Source of the DNA: Symbiodinium natans
Lineage: Eukaryota > Sar > Dinophyceae > Suessiales > Symbiodiniaceae
Assembly: GCA_905221605.1 (NCBI GenBank)
Contig: CAJNDS010002111.1
Span: forward strand, 250,565-314,564
Direction: 5' to 3'
Length of the DNA stretch: 64,000 nt
The notes under the pieces are model-generated. The model was given only the letters and a program-made list of their open reading frames with translations, had not been told where the DNA came from and made no database searches. The position numbers and the translations under genes were made by a program. The first letter of the stretch is position 1. Each line of letters starts with the position of its first letter. Below are positions 29,401 to 40,426 of this stretch, piece by piece.

Positions 29401-32400
29401 AGGCAACGCCGCAATATCTCCACGTGGCAACAGCTCCATCAGCATATTTTCTGGTATATCCCCATAATACCACCGAAGAAATCTCCAGCATGCCTGGACG
29501 AACTCCTCCTCATTCGCTGACGCTGTCCGCGCTGCGCTTTGCAACGACGTTTTTACAGCCACCTCGTTGTCCGTATTCGGACACCCTTGAACCATACGTG
29601 CCACCTTCAAAGCTTGCTTTGGTGAGCACCAATCCATTTCATCAATGATCTGAAGCGCCACCTCCTTTTCCAAACAAGGGCACCCATTCAGATCACGAAC
29701 GCGAAGTTCCCCCAGAACAGGATGTGAGGCTGTGCACTTGCCACCACGCCACTGAACTCTGAGACCAACCAAGGCGCTCGCTTTGCCAATTGGCACTAGT
29801 GGATCTACCATTTCAGGAGTTACCAGGGTCCCACCTGGGGTAATACACATCTCCCGAGATCCAACAGCTAAAGACACCAACACCTTTTGCTGCGGAAGCT
29901 GTTCACCAGGACGAAGTGATCTGAGAGGATGTGATGCTCCCGAGTCCAACATGCCCATTCCCGAACACTCATTGGTGTCAGAAACCCTGGCCACATGTAG
30001 AACGCATACTCCTCGGCCTTCTCCCTGCTTCGGCAACAACGTGGCATCCGACGAACCGACTCCACAGTCCGCCCTTCCATTCCTCCATTGAGAATGGGAC
30101 CAAGACGCACGCTGCCTTTCAGCATGCAAAACCATTTTTTCAGCTGTTTTGTAATCCATAACCAAACAGCCATGTTCAAACCACAAGAGCTGGTCCAGCG
30201 AAGATTTTGCACCCACGTGACACATCCCATTGATCACAGTGAGGTTCGCCCCAAACTCCAAAATCAACCAGAGAGGGATAATCAGGGGCCCATTGTCTTC
30301 CCTAATCAACGTCCCTTTCTCTGTAATCCTCATTGTCACACCACCAAGCGCGCTTTGCACCATAACAGTAGTGTCGGGTAAACATTCCCATGGAAAAAGC
30401 GTCCGCACAAGATGCGTAGCAGCTGTATCCACCAACGCCACTCTCCCTTCCTGCTGAAACAATCCAGGTCCACATAACATTCGAACACTGGGATCCCCGC
30501 TCGATGCTGACTGCGCTGATGACAGCTTCATAGATTTCAGCACTTCCAACGCTTCAGCAAGGACTTGATTGGGTGTTGATGGTGATGAGGGACTTGCAGA
30601 ACCTTTATCCAATCCCGCATTAGCCGTCTCATCTCCCCCGTCAGCTACCTCTGCCTTTTTGGCATTTCCCCATTTCGCACCTTTGCCGCCCTTTCCCCCT
30701 TTGGGAGAATTCCCTTTAGATCTGCTTCTCTCAGGGTTCGAGTCCACATTGGAACTTGCACCATCCTTATATGGACATTGCGGCTGCAGATGGCCAACGG
30801 CCCCACACTCAAAACATCTTCCTCGCTCAAGGGAGTCTTTGTCATGGCGAAATTTGCAGCGGGATCCGAACTTGCAACCTGCATCGGTCTTCCCATATAT
30901 CCAACAGAAAGGACGTTCACCATCTCCGCTGTACCTTTTTCCTTTCCCTTTGCCTTTGTCACCCTCCTCTGTCTCGTCACCAGTTCCCTTTTGGGCCTTG
31001 TTTAACCTGGCCCTTTTCTTGGCGTCCGAGTCCTGCTTCACCTCTTGTTCACCAGCACTATGCAATAGCAGTTCAAACTCTGCCTGTAACATTTCAGCTA
31101 GTTGTGTCGCAGTTTCAGAGGTCGGCGAGTAGTCCACCCCCAATTTCTCCCGAAAGGATGCCACTCTGAAATGCACCGTAGGGTGTTTTGCCAGCAACGC
31201 GGATGATAAAGCATCCAATCCCTTGATAAGCAAGGTAGCGTCCGGCTCGGATGCTCGCAGCTCCCTTAATCGGGAACGCCATTGCGCCCATTGTCGCACT
31301 CCCTTAATAGCCTCTGAAATCGAGGTTGCTGAAGACGGTTGCACCAAGAAGTTCAACATTGTGCTGCGCTCATTTGCTCCACCTGGTTGGTAGACCGTCA
31401 GCAACTTGTAAAATATCATCACCGACCCCAACATTCGAGTGGAAACGATCTCGGTCTTCAATCTCTCCGGGATCGCCTGTAGCAGCAAAGACACTGCTCT
31501 CTGCTCCAACAAAACATGCGCAGTTTGAACCACTTTGAGCCCTTCCAGCTCAGTCTTGATGCCCAACCTTTCCAGTGGAGAAACACTCAACCATTTGGCA
31601 TACGCTTGATATGCCTTTGAGTAGACGCATTGCCACCACACTCTTCCTGTATCTGTCAGTGAAGACAACATTGGTTCGATCATTGCGATCCAATCACCCA
31701 GTGCCGTCGGATTGCTTGGTGTGTAGTCTGCCAAAGTTGGAAGGCTCATCACATGCTTCCCGAGAGCCTCCGGACGTTCGGTTCCAGAACTATCACCAGT
31801 GATTGGCATACCGCGTGGCACCACTGCTCCAGGAGGTAAACTGACCCTTCCACCAGGCCCTTGAGGTAGTCCATGTCCTATACCGGGCGTAACAGCTGTG
31901 AGCGGAACCTTTTCTAATTCCAACTTCCCAGCGACCATTTTCCACCGATACGGAACATCATCCACCATTGTATATCCACCCGATCCTGCTGAGTTCTCTT
32001 GCGTTGCAGTTTCCCGAGCTGAAACAAAACCGGGCTGGTTCCCCGCAGGTGCGACAGAACCATCAACACCTGATGGCACGGAAGTAATCGGAACATGTGT
32101 TAAACCAGGTGGTCCACTTGCATATCCACCACTTGCAGGACCTCCCGTGGGGTAATTCAATGGAGGCAATCTGGAGGGTTTCTTCCCTTCAGCTACATGC
32201 ATCATTGGCACTTCTTTTTCATCCTCCACTTGAACATCCCCCTTCCTGGACCCAGGCAAGGATTGAAGATCACAACCCTTTGGCAGGTCGTAGCCCTCAA
32301 TAGGCAGCCATGTCCCATCAGGCAACACAGTCCAAAAACCACCCATACCATCCGTGTAGAAAACTTGTCCTGGCAGGTACTGCTTCTCTGGAGTCATTCC

Positions 32401-35400
32401 TAGAGGATATGCCGTGTTTGCGTCCACCACTCCAGAGCTCCGTGCCCTTGAAGCTGACCCAGATGCAGCAGAGGTATAGCTTTTCTCCTCCACCCGATGC
32501 AACCTGTTCCCCAGCTCCTTTGTCTGCACAAGCAACTCTTTCAGCGCACGCTTCACCACCGCCATATCTTCAGTTTGCTCTTCACCACTAACATCAGGAA
32601 TGAGTTCTTCGTCGGCTTGCACTCCACCAATAGTACCTCGTTCCATTTGGCCCATTAAGCCTGACGATGGTCTCTCAACAGGTGCAGGTTCCTGACCCAA
32701 AAGATCTTGCAGCGAAGGTGGCCTCCTCGTACCTTCACCACTTCTATCCCCTCCGCTCGCGGGAAGACTTGCTGGCCTTGATTGCCTAAGTCTCATTTCT
32801 TCTTGAGCCCGCTCGCTCCAGAAAGGATTTGCTGCTTGAACCGGAACCACTTCGTTTTCCACCTGAGGCGTTGGCTGTATCATTGCAACCTCCCTACCAT
32901 CTGTCAGCGCTTGTACCATTTGTTGTCGACCTTCACCCCCATCACCACGATTTCCTTCGGCTTCATTGGCCGTTGGCGACAGTCCAGGCTCAGAGCGACG
33001 CCGCATCATGTCCATGGCGTTAAACAAACGAAAAATCTTTACCAATTCCGCAGGAAGCCTAATTTGGGCTCATAACCTACGGGGGGCAACCGAAGGAGGA
33101 CAGGGAACAAAACAGTCAACCCCAACAGAAGCCCTTAATACCCCTGGAACAACCAACAACCGAACAACAAGACCCCAAACCAAGGGCACACTTTTTACGA
33201 AACCTTTGACCGCTTTGGTCATGGCTTGAGCCAAAGATTACCGGGTTCATTGACCCTTCAACTTCCAATACCAACTCCTTTCTACAATACCAATTGCAGC
33301 TCCGCATAGGGTTTAGGGTTTAGGGTTTAGGGTTTAGGGTTTAGGGTTTAGGGTTTAGGGTTTAGGGTTTAGGGTTTAGGGTTTAGGGTTTAGGGTTTAG
33401 GGATGGAAACCCTAAACCCTTCGGCTGTTGGGGAACAATGGAACAAGGCCGCGTAAGGATTCGGTTTGGAAATCCCCAGAAGCACCACACACCCTGAACA
33501 TGCCGGAATTCTGGTATCAGGGCGTTTAGGCCTTGGCGCTCCTAGGAGCACGGCTCTGGCTTGGTACTCGTGCGGCCAAGATGCTGCTCGAAAACCACCA
33601 CCTGCAGATGTCCCAACGCCGCACGGCTGAATTGCTGGTTGGGGATTCTCGTGCGGCTCATCGCTTTCACGTACTCTGTACATGTGCATGTGCTGCCACA
33701 TGTTCGGCATGCTGCATAGCTGACATAGCCTTGCAGGTGGATTTCGATCATACGACGATCACGCACATTCCGCAAAAAAAGCTCGAAGAGCATTCAAAGG
33801 ATCTATTCCAAAAGCCTGCCAGATGGCTGAGCTTTCCGGCTCGTGTGAAGACAAGGTTTAGGGGTGACCTAGGCTTTTGGAAAGCTGCTGGCCCCTAGTT
33901 TATGCTCCGCGACACCCAGGTGCCGACGGGTCCAGCTTGTGCCATAAGCTCTGCCCCAAAACCGGTTTAGGGTTTAGGGTGTTGGGTTTTGAGTTTAGGG
34001 TTTAGGGTTTAGGGTTTAAGGGTTATGGGTTAAGGGTTAAGGGTTAAGTGTTTAGGGTTTAGGTTTTAGGGTTTTAGGGTTTAGGGTTTAGGGTGTCTCA
34101 GTGGAAGCCTTTGGCGCCCTACAAAAACGTTTAGGCAGCTCTGCCTCAGGCGGCAGGTGCAGCACATACGTTCCTACTAGTAGAATCCAGAATGTTTCTT
34201 TCTGCTAGGTAGGGTCCTGCAACCATAGGTTGCCGGACTCTCAGCCCTGTACCTCCAACCCTAACCAAAACCTCTTCTAAGACCCGCGTGCCTCCTGAAG
34301 AATGTCTTCCCGCGACACGGGGCCCTCCTCGCAGAAACATGCTTCAGGGAACGGTCCAGGACAGGTGTTTAGGGTTTCCTGGATTTGCCAGAATCCTTTC
34401 GGTAGGGCGATTAAGCGACGATGCCCACCCATGAAGGAAGAATCATGAGGTGGCATCGACACCAGCCATTAAGGGGCTCCTTGCCACTGAGGAAGACAGC
34501 ATTTCAAAACTTCGACACCAACAAGAAGATAACAAGACAAGGGCAGCACAACAAACGGAGGCAACACACAAGTTTGTTGCCTGCAACCTGTTGAACACCA
34601 AGGTTTGCAGGTCCGTGACCGCCGAGTCAGACAACCATCTTTAAAAACAACGTTGACATGTCTGAAAACCAACAGGCCAGAATCAGAAAACACGACAGGA
34701 CGAGTCAGACAACGGGCACCCTTAGCCCCAGATCCCAAATCCTACTAAGCCCGGCCCTGACCTCCAAACCCAAACCCAAAACACTACGAGCACTGACTCA
34801 GCACTAGAGTTGCCGACCCGACTGTCACTCTTTGCAAAGTGTCCCGGTTGCCACGCTGGCCAGCCATCACGCAGACCGGCGGCAAGTCACTAGAGCACCT
34901 TTTGGGGTCTAGGATTTATAGGGTATAGGGTTTAGGGTTTAGGGTTTAGGGTTTAGGGTTTAGGGCCTAGGGTTCTTGGCTCGTGGGATCGGCACAAGCA
35001 GCTTGTGTGCACGAGAAAACCCCCTGGGCTGTCCAGTGCCACTGAGGCACATGACTTGCGCCATCTGCTGCACAGTTGTGGGCCACGTGGCAGAAAAAAA
35101 GAGTGTTTGGCGGTCTTGCCGGACAGTCCTTGGCGTGAAATCATCTGCGCTTCGGGGTGTAGATGTTTTCTAAGTAAAGGTACCTATTGTGAGGCCTACA
35201 CTGAGGATTCTAGTATTTTGGGCCCATTATTGCAGAAGCGACACTAGTCCAAAGGGTTGAGGGTTGAGAGTGCAATGGTTGGTTGAGCACGCTGCCTTAT
35301 CCAATGTTGACCCAGTGGCTTTACCAGTCGATGCCACCGACTCCCTTAACCCTCAAACCTGGAGAACCCCAGAATCAAACCACCAAACTCCAAACCAAAA

Positions 35401-38400
35401 CACCCAAAACCCGAAACTGCAAACCCTAAACCCGAAACCCCTAAACACGAAACCCGTAAACCCGTAAACCCGTAAACCCGTAAACCCGTAAACCCTAAAC
35501 CCCAAACCCCAAACCCTAAACCCTAAACCCCAAACCCTAAACCCCACCAGTCGGGGGCATTCTCGGCAGGGCGCCTAGCAATCCGCCCGACTTGCTCCTC
35601 GAAGCCGCACTCTAGCCTCGGTTCACGCACGGCTCTACCCAGAGGTTTAGGGTTTAGGGTTTAGGGTTTAGGGTTTAGGGTTTAGGGTTTAGGGTTTAGG
35701 GTTTAGGGTTTAGGGTTTAGGGTTTAGGGTAATAAGGAATACACCTGCAAACCACAAAGGGATCCTTAGTATGATTCCAGGTACCCGTATATTCCTTGAC
35801 AACCCCAAAAATATATTCCTTGATGTCGCGGTATTGGGTTCTCTGGGTGCCACCCATGCTGCCTTCCCTCAAGGTCAGATGTCTTCAAGGAGTTTAAGGT
35901 TGGGTTTAGGGGTTGATAGGGGGCAAAAAAACTCAAGGAGTGTTGAGGGCTGAGGGTTTCTTAACAGGGCTTCCAGGACTTGGGGAACCCTAAACCCTAA
36001 ACCCTAAACCCTAATTAAACCCTAAACCCTAAAGATGAGAGCTCTCAGTTTCTGAAGCCAAGGAGCATGCGGTCCGCCTCATCGAGGACGAAGTAGGTAA
36101 CGCGCTCTAGGGAAACCTCGCCTGGGCTTAGGGCATAGGGTTCAGGGTTAAGGGTTTAGGGTTTAGGGCTTCAGGGACTCCGAAGCCTACTATAAGGGTC
36201 GGAATAATTACTAATAGTATTCCCTTAGGGGTCCCTTTATAGTTCAATCAGAATAACCCCAAAACCCTGTTCTAATCTTTAAGGCCGCTATATTGCTCCT
36301 CAAGCAAGCCCCTCAGCTTGTTCAAGGTTGGCCCTTCTTGAACTCTCTTAAACGCTCACATGATGGGTTTGGTACGGGTTCACATGGATGTTGAAGAATG
36401 TTCTTTGATGATGGCACGACACTCTGTGAAACAAGTTTTGCACGGGCTTAAAGAAAAAAAAAACGCGCTTTGGCGCCTGGGACCCTCCTACTCCCTCGTT
36501 GCACTGCTGACTGCCGAGGGTTCCTCAGGCACCACCCGTGGGATTTGGAGTGCAGGCGTGAGGGCCATCTTCATTCCGAAAATCCCAACACGACACATCA
36601 GTAATGTTCTGGAATCCTGAAACCTTGAAGTTCTGAGACGGGCATCCGGAGTCCATCACATCGAGCAATCTACCAGGCGTTGCAGCCACAATGTGGGCGC
36701 CGTTGCGGATGTCTGCCACCTGAGACCATTCCGTGTACAAACTTGAAGTCATGCCGCTCATTTTGTAAATGGACATGTGGCATGAGCATTCAAACGAAAT
36801 GAGAGAGCCAAAGCCAAAAAGTGAAACCATCTGGTGCTGGGGGAGGCGGTGGGGTGGTGGATGTGGCGGTGGCGGCAGTGGCGGGACTGTGAGGGGCGGG
36901 CAGCGGGGGGGCCGGGTGGCACTGCCCTCTCGATGCTGCAGCAGCTGCTGTGAAAGCAAATCTGCCCCGCTTCTTGAAAGCTACCCTGGTGTGCGGTGTT
37001 GGCGTGGCGGGTTTCGCAAAAGGTTCGCTGGCTACCAACACGCCGGTCGGTGTTCATGGGGCAGCAGCAGCCACTGCCTGTGGAGTATTCATTCCGCATA
37101 GACCTCGGTTGCAGTGCACGATGTCTTCTGCATCCTCGTCCACTTGCAAGAGCTGCTCAACTGCCACGTTGGCAAGCTCCTGCTTGCTGACCTGCTGGTA
37201 GTTGATTGCATGGCGCGTAATGTTCCACTCTCGCAAAGGGGGGCCGCACACAAAGCTGTTGACGTGCAGTAGATTGGTCTGTCAGGCATCAGCAGCAAGA
37301 GTGGCTGAATGACAACACCCAGCATCGTCTCTGCCTGAGACTTCTCTGCGGGGTGGCGCCAGTAAACATTTTACACCTTTGGGCCTTTGACCACCCGCCA
37401 AGACTACCACCACCGCCGCCACGGCCGCCCACGCCAACCGCACATGCGACCACAATGTTCACACCTTTGACCCCTGTTCCACACCATCGCAAGACTTCAC
37501 ACAGCTTCCCAAAACCCGAAACTCAACAGCTCCACCTGAAATCTTAAGCCCCCTCAGAACCCTTTCAGCTCCTCAAACAGCAAACGGCGAAACCCCCGAA
37601 GCCGCCCCGAAGCCCCAAAGCTCCCCCAACAGTTCCCAGCCTGCCAGCCCTTGCTTCCATGGCCGCCGCCATACAGGACGCCGGCTCCCAGACCATTGGG
37701 GTGCGCACTCCCGTTGCTAGAGTCCACCACCTGGGTGCTTGCCGGGCGACTGCTTCCACTACTCATTGCTTCAGAAACCCCCCCCCCCACAAAATGAAAC
37801 AGAGTCATCCTTATTAGCTTGTAAGTGTAAGTGGAACATAGGGACTACTACCTTACATATGTTTTGTGGGGTTCTACAGCAAGTAGACCAGAGGCAGCAA
37901 ATAGACCCGGGGCGTGCGGGCCTGCTATTAGGGCTTCTTCGGGGGTGCTTGGGGATGTTGCCGTCTTGCTCGTTTCTGTTTTCTGCGGGGGGTGGGCAGC
38001 TCGAGGGCTTCCAAGTTGTGAGGGCTGAGGTCCGCTCTTTGGGATGTGGGGCCGGAGCGCCGGTTTCTCGAGCGCAGCCTTCTTCGGGGCCTTCAGTTGA
38101 TGGGCTCCCTAGCGTGCAACGTGGAAATCACCTCTGAACGTGTAGGGTTTTTAGGTTTAGGGTTAAAATTTAGGGGTTTTAGCAGAACGTGGCGTCACTT
38201 TCTTGGGGGGGGGGGGGGTGTTTGGGGGGGGGGGGGGTCCTTGTCAGTTTTGGCCGAGCTCCAGACATCTTCCGGGGTGTGAAAAATCATTCCAGGTTTG
38301 AGGAATATCAGTGGAGACGTTGACCATTTGAGATGACAATCGTTCACTTCTTTTCCAGCATGATTATAGTCAGGCGATTTGCGAAAAGCGAGCAACATCG

Positions 38401-40393
38401 TCTTGTTTCAGGCTCATTTTGCCTCGGTCAAAAGCATCGAAAAGCATGATTTGTTTCACTTACTTCAATGTTCAAGCCTTGTGTTTTGATCATTTGGCCT
38501 GTCTGGTGGTTCAACTTGCGGGCCCTTCTTGAGGTCTCTATTTTCGTGCACGTTGCTTCTCTTCAAAACCAGGGCCCCGGGCGGCGCGCGCCATGTCGGA
38601 GATCTGCACTGCCAGCTCCCGCGTAGGCGCCAGGACCAGCGCCTGAGGGCGCTATAGTTAGGGTCTCGGAATTGGGTTGGGGGTTGGGGGTTGGGGGTTG
38701 GGGGTTGGGGGTTGGGGGTTGGGGGTTGGGGGTTGGGGGTTGGGGGTTGGGGGTTGGGGGTTGGGGGCGGTAATTTAGGGCGGTAGGGGATTTAGTGGGG
38801 TCACGGGAGTTTCAGGTTCACCACGGATTTTCGCCTAGAATCTAAAGACCCTACCACGCCCAAACTCTGTATAAGTCCAAAAGTGTTAGGGTTTAGGGTT
38901 TAGGGTTCAGGGTTCAGGGTTCAGGGTTCAGGGTTCAGGGTTCAGGGTTCAGGGTTCAGGGTTCAGGGTTTAGGGTTTAGGGTTTGTTCCGAACCAAACG
39001 CAAAAGGCGGGAATTGTTGCCTGAGCCCACAAGCGCGCACGTGCGCCAACAAGCATTCGCACCGATTCACTTCGGATGCGTCTGCCCTTTGGGGAAACTC
39101 ACATGTTGGCGCTGCGGGTTCCAGCCCAGGGCCATTTGAACCGCCACCGGCCCTTGTAAACACTCGTAAGCCCTAAATAGACCCGACTACGTCCTACGAA
39201 GCCCTGACAAGCCCTAGATAGGACCAGGACCCTACCACCTCCGTCCCTTTTGGCTCCCCGGCAATGGGCGTCGCGGCGCCGTGCTGCAGCTTATCCTCTG
39301 CCGCATTGGGTTTAGGGTTTCGGGTTTAGGGTTTGGGGTTTTGGGGGCCGGGTTATAAAACCCTAAACCCGAAACTGTAGGTTTGGTTCTAGCGGAGAAA
39401 GGAGGGGGGAGGAAGGGGAGGAGGGGAGAGGAGGGGAGAGGAGACGAGATGAGGGGAGAGAGGAGGGGGGGAGGAGGGCACCCTAGCAACCCGGACAGCA
39501 AGCCCTAAACCCTAAACCCTAAACCCTACACCCTACACCCTGAACCCAAAACCCTGCTCAACGGAGCCTGGCCTGGACCTCGATGTGTGTCAGGGCCGGA
39601 AGCAAGTATGCCTTGGACTCAAGCTTGGGAGCGAAGGGCATGCTATGGGCTTTGGGGTTCAGAGTTTGGGGTTGGGGGTGGGTGTAGGGTTTAGGGTTTA
39701 GGGTTTAGGGTTTAGGGTTCAGGGTTCAGGGTTCAGGGTTCAGGGTTCAGGGTTCAGGGTTCAGGGTTCAGGGTTCAGGGTTCAGGGTTCAGGGTTTAGG
39801 GTTTAGGGCTTAGGGCTTAGGGTTTAGGGTTTAGGGTTTAGGGTTTTTAGGGTTTAGGGTTTAGGGTTTAGGGTTTAGGGTTTAGGGTTTAGGGTTTAGG
39901 GTTTAGGGTTTAGGGTTTAGGGTTTAGGGTTTAGGGTTTAGGGTGTAGGGTAGGGGGGTTCGAGGTTTGAGGTTTGGGGTTGGCCGTGCAGGCTCAGGCC
40001 TGCCAGGCTGAGTGCCGCGGGGTTTGGCCGGTTAGTGGCTTTTTGTTCGGGTCGCCGCAGCTCTTCTTGAAGAGGTCCCTAGAAGCCCTAAACCCTAAAC
40101 CCTAAACCCAAAAAGCCCTTCAAGTGCCCCATCATTGACGGCTCTTGGTCGCGATGACAATGTGGATCTTCATACAAATCTAAAAGTGCATTCAATACTT
40201 TTTGCCCCAAAACTATCCCGAGAGACACAACCTGTACGATAATCCCAGAGCGGAAATCAAAAACAATCTGGCATTTACATTGTCTTTGTTGAGAAACAAC
40301 AGACAATACTCTAAAATCTATAGTCATCAAGATTCGCTCAAAAAGCAATTCAACGAAAAAATGAAGACAAAAAGAACTGGAGAACCCCTGAAG

Positions 40394-40426
<33 letters not shown>

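Larger units (their letters stand above)
23380..33306 (-). mobile_element. Complete Ty1/copia-type LTR retrotransposon
   Basis: Two 229-bp direct repeats (23380-23608, 33078-33306) differ at one position. They start TG and end TA on the element strand and are flanked by a 5-bp direct repeat TAGGG. Removing the element and one TAGGG restores an uninterrupted TTTAGGG array. A PBS abuts the 5' LTR and a polypurine tract abuts the 3' LTR. One uninterrupted frame fills the interior. Integrase precedes RT, as in Ty1/copia. Near-identical LTRs and an intact frame indicate a recent insertion, inside an intron of the helicase gene and in the same orientation. Confidence 0.95.
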
